Below, one piece after another: positions 1 through 7,770 of a stretch of DNA of 16,218 nt. Numbering within the stretch: the stretch's first letter is position 1; every line of letters begins with the position of its first letter. The notes below the pieces were generated by a model, which worked only from the letters and a program-made list of their open reading frames with translations, was not told where the DNA came from and did no database searches. Made by a program: the position numbers and the translations under genes. The stretch comes from DAMCAP01 sp964369265. GTDB taxonomy: Bacteria > Bacillota > Clostridia > Oscillospirales > Ruminococcaceae. The stretch is from the NCBI GenBank assembly GCA_964369265.1, contig CAYJEV010000034.1, forward strand, positions 1 through 16,218, read 5' to 3'.

Positions 1-57
1 ATCCATCACGAAGTGATACATTAACTTTTCACTTTTCATTCTTCACTTTTCACTATT
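1..57 (-). repeat. Intergenic structured repeat, copy A (truncated at window edge)
   Basis: Read on the minus strand this is an A/G-rich array of GTGAAAA/ATGAAAA-like heptamers followed by a small hairpin (ATCAC, loop TTC, GTGAT; plus-strand 5-17). The same order of parts occurs at 7541-7590, where the hairpin is GTCGC, loop TTT, GCGAC. Both begin with AATAGT and a run of AAAAGTGAA. The stems differ at two base pairs, and both changes keep pairing. It appears to be a member of a dispersed noncoding repeat family; its far end may lie outside the window. Confidence 0.55.
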
Positions 58-118
58 AGTTTTTAGTCTTATATTTGACTTTCTCATAGGCAATTTATTG
101 ACATAAAGGAGGTTTCAT

Positions 119-712
119 TTGAAAGAAATATTTAATGTTATTCATGCTTTATTAGGTATTTTAGTGTATACTGTTAGGATTTGCTGTACAATTATAGCTG
201 TATCTTTATTTATCTTTTTTGTTATGGAGATTATTGATCAAGACGAAAAAAGCTTAGAAAGCAACTATATTAACTTGGGAAATCATAGCTTTGGGTTTGA
301 AGAAATTGCTGAAGTTGAAAAGAAAAATAGCGGTTATCGCGCCACTAGCAAGTATATAGCTTATCGCTGTTACTATGTAGCCACTGTTGATGACAATACT
401 TATAAATATGAGCAAGACTTTTTTGAGATTGAGGAAGCAGAAGCTTTTAGCAAAGAATCTCCAATAGTTAATAGAACTATACTGCTTTATAATGATGAAG
501 TTATACTAACAGAGCTTTTAACTACAAAAGAATATATAGAATTTACAAATGACTACACTTCATTTTCACTAAAGTTTAGCATCACATCTGCTATCCTCGC
601 TGTTATACTTCATTTGCTACATCGCAAATTTTTCGCTGTCGAGGATGAAAAAGCGAAATCTTCAAAAAAGAAAACTTCCAAAAAGAAGTACCCAACTAAA
701 ACTGAATATTAA
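119..712 (+). CDS. Small membrane protein of unknown function
   Basis: I do not recognise this 197-residue protein. It starts at TTG, supported by a strong AAAGGAGG site at 105-112 with 6 nt spacing. A hydrophobic stretch at about residues 7-37 forms one or two membrane segments. It is followed by a polar, acidic and tyrosine-rich domain of about 110 residues, a second membrane segment at about 148-168, and a Lys/Ser-rich basic tail (about 175-197) likely to face the cytoplasm. The membrane-soluble domain-membrane layout resembles DUF3592-type proteins, but I see no diagnostic motif, so this is topology only. A weak promoter (TTTTCA at 47-52, TATATT at 70-75, 17 nt spacing) could lie partly inside the upstream repeat. 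It is monocistronic, ending at the terminator at 721-755, and converges on the DUF3006 gene. Confidence 0.8.
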   Translation: MKEIFNVIHALLGILVYTVRICCTIIAVSLFIFFVMEIIDQDEKSLESNYINLGNHSFGFEEIAEVEKKNSGYRATSKYIAYRCYYVATVDDNTYKYEQDFFEIEEAEAFSKESPIVNRTILLYNDEVILTELLTTKEYIEFTNDYTSFSLKFSITSAILAVILHLLHRKFFAVEDEKAKSSKKKTSKKKYPTKTEY

Positions 713-720
713 AAATAGCA

Positions 721-755
721 AAAGTCGAAGAATGTTTTACACACTCTTCGACTTT
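721..755. terminator. Bidirectional rho-independent terminator
   Basis: A perfect 11-bp stem is formed by AAAGTCGAAGA (721-731) and TCTTCGACTTT (745-755) with a 13-nt loop. It sits between two convergent genes: the plus-strand stop ends at 712 and the minus-strand stop is at 758-760. It is followed by TAATTATTT on the plus strand and by a T-rich stretch on the minus strand, so it can serve both. Confidence 0.85.
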
Positions 756-757
756 AA

Positions 758-976
758 TTATTTAGAGGCAAGTTTTTTGAATTTTTCCAGCATTTTTAAA
801 CGCCTTTTATTGGTTTCATCTTCGTCAATATATAGCTTACCATCATTGTCTATCACTACAATATCGCCCTCTTTTGCATTTAAAATCATGGATTTGCTAT
901 ATTCAACAACACCATTTTCTGTTTCTATTATTATAGTGTCCTGTTCTATTCTATCAACACTGCCGTAAACCTTCAT
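758..976 (-). CDS. DUF3006 family small protein
   Basis: This 72-residue protein has a small beta-rich N-terminal half (MKVYGSVDRIEQDTIIIE and onwards, about residues 1-50) and a basic helical tail ending in LASK. The pattern of an opening hydrophobic strand, VDRIE, then ENG with a conserved acidic turn, matches DUF3006, a family of unknown function. I chose ATG at 976 because AAAGGGG (984-990) lies 7 nt upstream; a TTG at 979 is only 4 nt from that site. It lies 53 nt after the ComEC-like metallo-hydrolase gene. Small DUF3006 genes are commonly found beside such hydrolases, which suggests a linked role, though no mechanism is known. It is the last gene of the minus-strand run and ends at the 721-755 terminator. 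Confidence 0.75.
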   Translation of the reverse strand: MKVYGSVDRIEQDTIIIETENGVVEYSKSMILNAKEGDIVVIDNDGKLYIDEDETNKRRLKMLEKFKKLASK

Positions 977-1029
977 CAATTTTCCCCTTTAATATGATGC
1001 TTTAAATGTCATCAACAATCCAAATACAA

Positions 1030-2004
1030 TTACTTCACTTCAACAGCTGTAACTACATCCCCTATATGTAAGTTAAGCGAAGAGCCATCTGTTGAATAGT
1101 AAAAGCTGCCATCAAAATCTGTACGAGGAATTATATCTGTTATCTCTCTAATCCTTCTTAATGCTCCATCATGTGGATGACCATATCTATTGTCAATTCC
1201 AACAGTAATGAAGGCTGAACTCGGGTTGACATGATTTAAAAACTCTTGTGTTGAGGAGGTATCTGAGCCATGATGACCTAATTTAAGAACTTCATAGTTT
1301 GTAAGCTCGCTGTCATATAACAACTCGCTTTCCCCCTCTGCCTCCATATCGCCTGTTGATAAAAAGTCAACTTCACCTAAAGATATTTTTGTCACTAAAG
1401 AAACAGCGTTTAAATCGGCAATTTCGCCTTCTACTGGCAACACTCTTGCAGATACATCACTAAAGTTTAACACCATCTCGCTCGTTACAAGATAAGCCTC
1501 TATGCCTTTTTGATCAATAACATCTAAAAAGTTCTCAAAAGTTTGGGAGGTCGGTATTAAATCGATTGGTAAGTCTGGCATATAAACTTCCTTGACAGGA
1601 ATTTCTTCCATAACCTCAACTAAACCGCCAATATGATCAGCGTGCGGATGAGTTGCGACTATTGCATCTAGCTCAGTTACGCCAATGCTATCTAAATAAT
1701 TAAGCACTGTCTGCCCTTCGCCATTGTCGCCACCATCAATAAGAAGGCTCATTGATGGCGTTTTAACAAAGGTCGCATCTCCCTGCCCAACATCAATAAC
1801 ATGGTATACAAGCTCTCCCTCTGCTGGTATAAAAACCTCAGTTGCTGGCTCTAAAAAGCTTAATATATCGCCATTATATAATAACAGCATTAAGATTATT
1901 ATTACCAGCGCCCCAAACGAGGAAATTCCTTTGCCATTTGCAACAGATTTAGCCTCTTTTTCAACACGTTTTCTTAGATTATTTTGCAGTTTATTTCTTG
2001 CCAT
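1030..2004 (-). CDS. ComEC/Rec2-like metallo-beta-lactamase-fold hydrolase, membrane anchored
   Basis: A 324-residue protein with a basic N-terminus, one membrane segment (about 29-44) and an external metallo-beta-lactamase domain. Visible motifs are DVGQGDA (71-77), the metal site HPHADH (119-124) after a hydrophobic strand, STGD (216-219), GHHGS (243-247) and GHPH (275-278). These are typical of the C-terminal ComEC hydrolase domain, a proposed nuclease or phosphodiesterase. The large ComEC channel domain is absent, so this is a stand-alone ComEC-like hydrolase and not comEC itself. Substrate is unknown; the metal ligands look intact. Its ATG at 2004 overlaps the end of the upstream ygiQ-type gene by 14 nt, and its own ribosome site is weak, so translational coupling is likely. 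The DUF3006 gene follows. Confidence 0.88.
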   Translation of the reverse strand: MARNKLQNNLRKRVEKEAKSVANGKGISSFGALVIIILMLLLYNGDILSFLEPATEVFIPAEGELVYHVIDVGQGDATFVKTPSMSLLIDGGDNGEGQTVLNYLDSIGVTELDAIVATHPHADHIGGLVEVMEEIPVKEVYMPDLPIDLIPTSQTFENFLDVIDQKGIEAYLVTSEMVLNFSDVSARVLPVEGEIADLNAVSLVTKISLGEVDFLSTGDMEAEGESELLYDSELTNYEVLKLGHHGSDTSSTQEFLNHVNPSSAFITVGIDNRYGHPHDGALRRIREITDIIPRTDFDGSFYYSTDGSSLNLHIGDVVTAVEVK

Positions 2005-3922
2005 TCTTTCGATTTCCCTTGCCTTTTATATTGCTATTTTTTCCTTTTGCATTTGAGTATCTGCCTTTTGCTGCTTGCCCTTTGTTATTAGCATTCTTTT
2101 TTGCCTTATATTCAAGATACTCTTTGTCTGGAGCGATTAAATGTTCTGATGTATTTCCTATTAAATCCTCTCGCTTAACCTTAATCAAAGTATCTATTAC
2201 CACTCGCCTATTTTCAGGCTTGAAATACTGAAGCATAGCCCTTTGCTTTTTCTTTTCCTCTGCTGTTTTTGGCACATAGATTTCTTTATTTGTGGTTGGG
2301 TCAATCCCTGTATGGAACATACAAGTTGCTATGCTTCCTGGAGTTGGATAAAAGTCCTGAACTTGCTCTGGGCGCATTTTGTTTTTCTTTAAAAATAAAG
2401 AAAGCTCTAAAGCATCTTTTAAAGTTGAACCTGGATGAGAAGACATTAAATAAGGCACAATATATTGCTCTTTACCTGCTTGTTTTGTAAGCTCTTTAAA
2501 TCGCTTTACAAATTTATTATATGCCTCAACAGGAGGCTTACCCATACTACTAAGCACATTATCTGAACAATGCTCAGGCGCAACCTTTAGTTGTCCACTT
2601 ATATGATGTTCAATAAGCTCTTTGAAGAACTCCTCATTCTTATCAAGCAACATATAATCAAACCTAAGCCCAGAACGTACAAACACCTTTTTTATGCCTT
2701 TAATATTTCTAAGGCTTCTTAGTATATCAAGATACTCTGTGTGGTCGACTATCAAGGCTGGGCAAGGCTTATGCCCTATGCATTTCCTGTCCTTACACAT
2801 TCCCTCTGTTTCTTGCTTTTTGCAAGATGGCGCTCTAAAATTAGCAGTCGGTCCGCCAACATCATGTATATACCCCTTAAATCTAGGATTGCTTAAAAAT
2901 CCTTTAGCTTCTCTAATGATAGACTCTTTTGAACGCACAGCTATCTGTCTGCCTTGATGGCCAGCAATAGCGCAGAAATTGCAATATCCAAAGCAGCCTC
3001 TGTTATGCATTATTGAAAACTCTACCTCTTCAATCGCCTTTACTCCACCCTTGCTCTCATAGCTAGGATGATAATACCTCATATATGGAAGCTCAAATAT
3101 TTCATCCATTTCCTCTGTGGTTAGTGGAGGTGATGGAGGGTTTTGAATTAAATATCTGCCCTCATGTTTTTGAAGAAGCGGCTTGCCATAAACAAAGTCT
3201 TGATTGTCATTTTGCATTTTAAATGCCCTTAAATAATCATTCTTATTATCACGAACATTTTCAAAAGAAGGCATTGTTATAGTTCTATATGGTATGCTTT
3301 CAGGGTTTTCAACAAAAACACAAGTCCCCTTAACATCAGTTATGTACTTAACATCCTCGCCATCAGCAAGCCTTGAGGCAATTTCTCTGGTTTGGTGTTC
3401 GCCCATTCCGTAGCTTAGTATATCAGCGCCTGTTTGTAGCAATGTAGAAGGCAAAACGCTGTCTGTCCAGTAGTCATAATGAGCAAACCTTCTAAGAGAA
3501 GCCTCAAGCCCTCCAATTATAACAGGGCAGTCAGGATAGGCTTCTTTAGCCATTTTTGAATAGACATTAACAGCTCTGTCTGGCCTTGTCGCAACATTTC
3601 CTGCACTATAACTATCATCGGAACGTCTTTTTCCAGCTGCTGTGTAGTTAAGCACCATTGAGTCTATATTGCCTGATGTTATCATAAAGCCTAGCTTTGG
3701 CCTGCCAAACTCCTTTATTGAGCTAACATTTTTATGATTTGGCTGGGATAGGATAGCAACCTTAAATCCCATGCTTTCAAGAAGCCTTGAAATAATCGCT
3801 ATACCAAAGCTTGGGTGATCGACATAGGCATCGCCTGTTACACAAACAAAGTCCACCTCGCTCCATCCACGTTTTTCCATTTCTTTTTTATTTATTGGTA
3901 AAAAATCTTTAATTTTAATCAT
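1991..3922 (-). CDS. YgiQ family radical SAM protein
   Basis: About 643 residues. The N-terminal part (FLPINKKEMEKRGW, then FVCVTGDAYVDHPSFG) is the typical YgiQ opening, a B12-binding-like region. The radical SAM cluster motif is C-x3-C-x2-C in NRGCFGYCNFC (Cys 310, 314 and 317 from ATG 3922), which holds a 4Fe-4S cluster that cleaves S-adenosylmethionine. Later Cys residues (KKQETEGMCKDRKCIGHKPC) are usual in this family. The last 30 or so residues are a Gly/Lys/Asn-rich basic low-complexity tail. The substrate of YgiQ proteins is not established. The start is uncertain: ATG at 3922 has AAAGGA directly against it, and a TTG at 3931 lies three codons upstream without a clear site. The start sits immediately after the T-run of a hairpin terminator, and the stop overlaps the next gene. 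Confidence 0.9.
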   Translation of the reverse strand: MIKIKDFLPINKKEMEKRGWSEVDFVCVTGDAYVDHPSFGIAIISRLLESMGFKVAILSQPNHKNVSSIKEFGRPKLGFMITSGNIDSMVLNYTAAGKRRSDDSYSAGNVATRPDRAVNVYSKMAKEAYPDCPVIIGGLEASLRRFAHYDYWTDSVLPSTLLQTGADILSYGMGEHQTREIASRLADGEDVKYITDVKGTCVFVENPESIPYRTITMPSFENVRDNKNDYLRAFKMQNDNQDFVYGKPLLQKHEGRYLIQNPPSPPLTTEEMDEIFELPYMRYYHPSYESKGGVKAIEEVEFSIMHNRGCFGYCNFCAIAGHQGRQIAVRSKESIIREAKGFLSNPRFKGYIHDVGGPTANFRAPSCKKQETEGMCKDRKCIGHKPCPALIVDHTEYLDILRSLRNIKGIKKVFVRSGLRFDYMLLDKNEEFFKELIEHHISGQLKVAPEHCSDNVLSSMGKPPVEAYNKFVKRFKELTKQAGKEQYIVPYLMSSHPGSTLKDALELSLFLKKNKMRPEQVQDFYPTPGSIATCMFHTGIDPTTNKEIYVPKTAEEKKKQRAMLQYFKPENRRVVIDTLIKVKREDLIGNTSEHLIAPDKEYLEYKAKKNANNKGQAAKGRYSNAKGKNSNIKGKGNRKNGKK

Positions 3923-3929
3923 TCCTTTC

Positions 3930-3981
3930 AAAAAAGTGGTTGCAATAAGATAAAACTAAGAAGTTTTCCTCACAACCACTT
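3930..3981 (-). terminator. Hairpin terminator or attenuator between ftsK and the ygiQ-type gene
   Basis: Read leftwards, AAGTGGTTG (3981-3973) pairs with CAACCACTT (3942-3934), a 9-bp stem ending in a run of six T. The 30-nt interior holds a second hairpin, AAAACT/AGTTTT (3967-3962 with 3957-3952) with a 4-nt loop. It begins 15 nt after the ftsK stop and its T-run ends at the TTG/ATG start region of the next gene. This fits a terminator for ftsK. Because no space remains downstream for a promoter, expression of ygiQ needs readthrough or a promoter inside the hairpin (TTGTGA then TATCTT, 17 nt apart, is a weak candidate). Confidence 0.7.
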
Positions 3982-3996
3982 AAGTAAATAAACAGT

Positions 3997-6555
3997 TTAT
4001 TCCTGCTCTTTGTTTAATTTCATCTGCAAATATCGTTCTCTTGTTATAAGAACAGATCTCGGCTTTGCTCCTTCAAATGGTCCTACAATCCCTCTAGCTT
4101 CAAGCTCATCTATTATCCTTGCCGCTCTAGCATATCCAAGCTTAAGCTTTCTTTGTAGCATTGAAGTTGAAGCGTTGCCAGCATCAATTATGTATGAGAT
4201 GGCAGAATCGATTAGCTCTTCGTCTGCACTATCAAAGCCTCCGCCTTCGCCACTAGACCCACTAGAAGCTTTTGTTGCAGCTGCGGCAGCTTGCTTTTCA
4301 ATCTCTTCAATAACTCCCTCGTCATACTGGCTGTTTGCGTTATCCTTAATAAAGTCAACAACTCTCTCGATCTCTTTTTCAGTCACATAACAGCCCTGAA
4401 CTCTAAGAGGCTTTGCCATGCCTGTTGGATAAAACAGCATATCTCCCATACCAAGAAGTTTCTCTGCTCCTCCCATATCAAGAATTGTTCTTGAGTCAAT
4501 TTGAGAAGATACAGCAAAAGCAACTCTCGAAGGAATGTTAGCCTTGATTGTGCCTGTTATAACATCGACAGATGGTCTTTGAGTTGCTATAACTAAATGC
4601 ATTCCTGCTGCTCTCGCCATCTGCGCCAAACGACAAATATAATCCTCAACTTCATTAGGAGAAGCCATCATTAAGTCAGAAAGCTCGTCTATAATTATAA
4701 CAATGTGCGGCATTTTTGTTATGCTAGGGTTCTCATCACACATTGCATTAAATCCAGATATATCCCTAACTGAATGAGAAGCAAAAAGTTTATAACGTGT
4801 TAGCATTTCGCTAACCGCCCAGCCTAAAGCACCAGCAGCCTTTTTAGGATCTGTTACAACTGGTACTAATAAGTGAGGAAGCCCGTTATATATTCCAAGC
4901 TCAACAACCTTCGGGTCTATCATAAGAAGCTTAACCTCTGTTGGCTTTGCCTTATAAAGAATGGACATAATTAAAGAGTTAATACACACAGACTTACCAG
5001 AGCCTGTTGAACCAGCGATAAGTACATGAGGCATTTTAGCAATGTTTGCAACAGTTATGTTGCCAGCAATATCCCTACCAAAAGCAACAGTTACCTTGCT
5101 AGCGCTGTCATTAAACTCATTTGAGTCAATAACCTCTTTAATGAAAACTGGGGATACTTTTTTGTTTGGTATCTCAATACCAACAGCCGCCTTATTTGGT
5201 ATAGGAGCTTCTATTCTAACTCCAGCAGCAGCTAGGTTTAACGCAATATCATCAGCAAGGTTTGTTATCTTGCTAATCTTAACACCAGCAGCTGGTTGAA
5301 GCTCATATCTTGTAACAGCTGGTCCTCTGCTTATATCAATTATTCTAGTTGATACTCCAAAGCTCATTAGCGTATCGACTAATAGCTGAGCATTTTGCTT
5401 TAGCTCGTCCACTGGCTGGGCGTTGTCTTGCATTGGAGGATTATTTAATAAATCAAGGGAAGGCATGATGTATTCAACTTGTGGTTGTGGCATTTCAACC
5501 TCAGAAGATGGTACAGCCTGTTCCTTTTCAGCTAGTTGTTCCTCTTGTACAGTATTTTCCTCAGCTATTGGCTCTACCTTTTCGCTGAAATCAAGCTGCG
5601 CCATATTTTCAGTTGCAAGTCGCTGAATAATGCCGTCTATCTCGGCAGTTTGCTGTTCTTCATCAATAACAGCCTTCTTGCTATTCTTAACAGCCTGTAC
5701 AGTTGGGGCTATAGTTGATGGATCAAATGGCATACTATCACTAACTGCTTCTTTAGGCGCTTCTATAGCTTTTTCCTCTGGCTTTGCTTTTTTGTCGCCA
5801 ACAGATATACCTGCTGCTTTTAATAGCTCATTTTTGCTTTCTTCAAGTTTTTTAGATGTATCTGCTTTTTTAGCAGTATTTAAGTTTAATTGCCTAGTTT
5901 CTGCCCTTTGTTCAGCTCTGCTTTCCATCTTCATAGACATCTCGTTTGTTTTTTCAACAACCTTGTCTATTGGCTTCTTAGCTGTGTGTAACAGCTGATG
6001 AAGAGATGTGCCTGTTATTATCATGGTAAAAACTATTAACAATAGCACAGAAGTTATTCTCGCCCCAACAACACCAAGCATAGACAATGGATAGTATAAT
6101 ATTAAGGAGAACACACCGCCTCCATGTAGCTCTGTTCCTTCTTTGTATACATGGGATATTGTTTCAAAAAAGTTAAGCTCTGCACTTATCTCTGGTCTAA
6201 ATAGAGTTAACACAGCCGAAAGCATAAAGAACCATAGAAGCACTAGCACTAGCCTTGTTCTGCTTTTTTCAAGCTTTCCAAAGCTTACCATAACCGCCAC
6301 AGCTATCATAACAGGTCCGAGCAGAAAGCCACAAAGCCCCGCAAGCCCCATAACTATATTATGTAAAAATAGCCATCCGCTAGTCCCCTTAACAACTGCA
6401 AGCAATGTTACTAGCACGCCTGAAAAGAATAGCACTAATGATGCGAGCTGTGTGTTTTGAACTGAACTCTCTTTTGTTTTTTTTGCCGCTGGCTTTGAAG
6501 TTTTATTTGATGTTTTAGATGTCGTTGTTTTTTTAGTATTCCTGTTTGTTGCCAT
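3997..6555 (-). CDS. ftsK: FtsK/SpoIIIE family DNA translocase
   Basis: An 852-residue septal DNA pump that moves chromosomal DNA through the closing division or sporulation septum using ATP. The N-terminus is Lys/Thr/Ser-rich (1-33), followed by about four membrane segments (roughly 36-55, 65-92, 102-119, 148-182). Then comes a long charged, Gln/Glu-rich linker (about 190-380). The motor follows: Walker A AGSTGSGKS (514-522) and Walker B HIVIIIDE (617-624), plus ATQRPSVDVITG (657-668). An Ala/Ser/Gly linker (756-773) leads to a winged-helix gamma domain (about 778-838) that reads DNA orientation motifs. The family is clear; FtsK and SpoIIIE roles cannot be separated by sequence here. ATG 6555 has AAAGGA (6567-6572) at a rather long 11 nt spacing. 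uppP ends 27 nt upstream, so the two are probably co-transcribed, and a terminator follows. Confidence 0.95.
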   Translation of the reverse strand: MATNRNTKKTTTSKTSNKTSKPAAKKTKESSVQNTQLASLVLFFSGVLVTLLAVVKGTSGWLFLHNIVMGLAGLCGFLLGPVMIAVAVMVSFGKLEKSRTRLVLVLLWFFMLSAVLTLFRPEISAELNFFETISHVYKEGTELHGGGVFSLILYYPLSMLGVVGARITSVLLLIVFTMIITGTSLHQLLHTAKKPIDKVVEKTNEMSMKMESRAEQRAETRQLNLNTAKKADTSKKLEESKNELLKAAGISVGDKKAKPEEKAIEAPKEAVSDSMPFDPSTIAPTVQAVKNSKKAVIDEEQQTAEIDGIIQRLATENMAQLDFSEKVEPIAEENTVQEEQLAEKEQAVPSSEVEMPQPQVEYIMPSLDLLNNPPMQDNAQPVDELKQNAQLLVDTLMSFGVSTRIIDISRGPAVTRYELQPAAGVKISKITNLADDIALNLAAAGVRIEAPIPNKAAVGIEIPNKKVSPVFIKEVIDSNEFNDSASKVTVAFGRDIAGNITVANIAKMPHVLIAGSTGSGKSVCINSLIMSILYKAKPTEVKLLMIDPKVVELGIYNGLPHLLVPVVTDPKKAAGALGWAVSEMLTRYKLFASHSVRDISGFNAMCDENPSITKMPHIVIIIDELSDLMMASPNEVEDYICRLAQMARAAGMHLVIATQRPSVDVITGTIKANIPSRVAFAVSSQIDSRTILDMGGAEKLLGMGDMLFYPTGMAKPLRVQGCYVTEKEIERVVDFIKDNANSQYDEGVIEEIEKQAAAAATKASSGSSGEGGGFDSADEELIDSAISYIIDAGNASTSMLQRKLKLGYARAARIIDELEARGIVGPFEGAKPRSVLITRERYLQMKLNKEQE

Positions 6556-6582
6556 AAAATGACCATTCCTTTTTATTTATTT

Positions 6583-7467
6583 TTATCCACCAATTAGGTT
6601 AGTGAAGAAATTTCTTATTGGGTATCCATTAGCTGGGTCGTAGAAAGCTGTGAACAAGACAAAGCCTCCAAATACGACTAAGTATGCTGAAAATATCTTT
6701 AGTTTTTTATTTTGTGCTATTAGCTTAATTAAGAATATTGAACATAGACCTGAAATAGCTGCTGTCATAAATGCAACTGACATCATCACAACATCAAATG
6801 ACTCACTAAGTGCCATAACATCGGCAAAATCTAGAAGAATTGCCCCTAAAATCGCTGGTATTCCAAGAAGGAACGAATAGGTAACTGCAAAATTCATTCT
6901 CATTCCAAGCAAGAGAGCAATGGCAAGAGTTGAACCAGAGCGTGAAATTCCAGGAAGAGGAGCGATTGCTTGAGCAACTCCAACAGCAAACGCTACCCAT
7001 AAAGGTGTGTCAAGCTGCGTATATCTTCCATTTGGGGTTTTATCAGCAATAAACAGAGCCACTGCTGTTATTAAAAAGCATAATCCCTCTAATAATATGC
7101 TGTTATCCGATGATACCATAGTATAATAATCGGATAAAAAGAGTGCTGAGGATAGAGGCAACAAGCCTATGAAAATTAAGAGTATCATTCTTTGTGAGGC
7201 GTTTAAATGCCTTACATTAAGCTTGCCTGCAAAAATATCTCTAATTGATAACAGCACCTCAACAATCAAAGAGGCTATGTCCTTCCAAAAAGCCACAAAA
7301 ACTGCTATCAATGTACCAGCATGCAGAAAAAGCGAGAACAAAGCCGCCTCCTCTGAGCTGTTTCCACTAAGGTACTGAAACACTGAAAGGTGTCCTGAGC
7401 TTGAAACAGGCAAAAATTCTGTAAAACCTTGTATTAAGCCTTGCAATATTGCTTCTAATATTGTCAT
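6583..7467 (-). CDS. uppP: Undecaprenyl-diphosphatase UppP (BacA)
   Basis: A 294-residue polytopic membrane enzyme that removes a phosphate from undecaprenyl pyrophosphate, regenerating the lipid carrier for peptidoglycan and other wall polymers. Both family signatures are intact: GFTEFLPVSSSGH (14-26, with catalytic-site Glu17 and His26) and PGISRSGST (172-180, with Arg176). Several strongly hydrophobic helices span the whole length, and size is typical (about 270-290). Overproduction of this family confers bacitracin tolerance. ATG 7467 is preceded by GGAGA, about 10 nt upstream. It sits between tepA and ftsK, 303 nt after tepA across a repeat-rich spacer and 27 nt before ftsK. No convincing promoter of its own was found in the spacer. 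Confidence 0.95.
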   Translation of the reverse strand: MTILEAILQGLIQGFTEFLPVSSSGHLSVFQYLSGNSSEEAALFSLFLHAGTLIAVFVAFWKDIASLIVEVLLSIRDIFAGKLNVRHLNASQRMILLIFIGLLPLSSALFLSDYYTMVSSDNSILLEGLCFLITAVALFIADKTPNGRYTQLDTPLWVAFAVGVAQAIAPLPGISRSGSTLAIALLLGMRMNFAVTYSFLLGIPAILGAILLDFADVMALSESFDVVMMSVAFMTAAISGLCSIFLIKLIAQNKKLKIFSAYLVVFGGFVLFTAFYDPANGYPIRNFFTNLIGG

Positions 7468-7540
7468 ATATGTAGTTCTCCATATTCTTTATGTAATTTC
7501 AAGATATAAATAATCTCCACTACGTTTCGATTATCTTAGT

Positions 7541-7590
7541 GAATAGTTAAAAGTGAAAAATGAAAAATGGTGGTGTCGCTTTGCGACATT
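7541..7590 (+). repeat. Intergenic structured repeat, copy B
   Basis: AATAGT, then AAAAGTGAAAAATGAAAAATG, then the hairpin TGTCGC-TTT-GCGACA (7574-7588) followed by TTTT. It matches copy A at 1-57 (read in reverse) in order and content, with compensatory changes in the stem. The hairpin is only 6 bp and its T-run short, so it is at most a weak terminator. Together with 7630-7650 (TATTTCACCTTTCACCTTT), whose reverse complement resembles the A/G-rich arm, it could be the left end of a small inverted-repeat element. Confidence 0.55.
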
Positions 7591-7650
7591 TTAAACGACT
7601 TGCAGTCAGCTTTAACAAGCAACTTTGGTATTTCACCTTTCACCTTTAGT
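7546..7650. repeat. Possible MITE-like element with imperfect terminal inverted repeats
   Basis: The left arm GTTAAAAGTGAAAAATGAAA (from 7546) and the right arm ending in ATTTCACCTTTCACCTTTAG (to 7649) are imperfect reverse complements over about 19-20 nt. About 60 nt lie between them, including the GTCGC hairpin. No target-site duplication is evident and no coding potential is seen. This may instead be two opposed copies of the repeat arm rather than a mobile element. Confidence 0.3.
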
Positions 7651-7708
7651 CATTTGCGTTCCGTTTATTCATATTCCTCGCAGAGGCGATTTTGATGTCC
7701 TTGCTCTC

Positions 7709-7721
7709 GTCGCTTTGCGAC
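7709..7721. repeat. Second identical copy of the GTCGCTTTGCGAC hairpin
   Basis: This 13-nt palindrome is identical to 7575-7587, 134 nt away in the same tepA-uppP spacer. It lacks the A/G-rich arm and a T-run. Flanks 7651-7666 (CATTTGCGTTCCGTTT) and 7722-7735 (AACCGAACAAATGG) are themselves an imperfect inverted pair, and CCTC-GCA-GAGG (7676-7686) is another small hairpin. The 303-nt spacer 7468-7770 therefore holds mostly repeat and palindrome debris and no gene. Confidence 0.5.
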
Positions 7722-7770
7722 AACCGAACAAATGGACGATTTATATCTTGAATTATAATCTATTTAGTTG

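Noticed and set aside
1..57. CRISPR-like array in the GTGAAAA repeats
   Set aside because: Units are 7-10 nt with no spacers, and no cas gene is present.
98..103. Perfect TTGACA -35 box
   Set aside because: It is only 21 nt before the start codon at 119 and overlaps the ribosome site region, leaving no room for a -10 box and leader.
645..968. Plus-strand open frame of 107 codons
   Set aside because: It overlaps the end of the first gene, runs through the 721-755 terminator and is antisense to the DUF3006 gene; no ribosome site.
1991..2004. Frameshift between the ygiQ-type and ComEC-like genes
   Set aside because: The 14-nt overlap joins two complete, unrelated proteins; it is ordinary operon overlap.
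7709..7721. GTCGC hairpin as a tepA terminator
   Set aside because: A 5-bp stem without a T-run on the minus strand; better explained as a piece of the repeat family.
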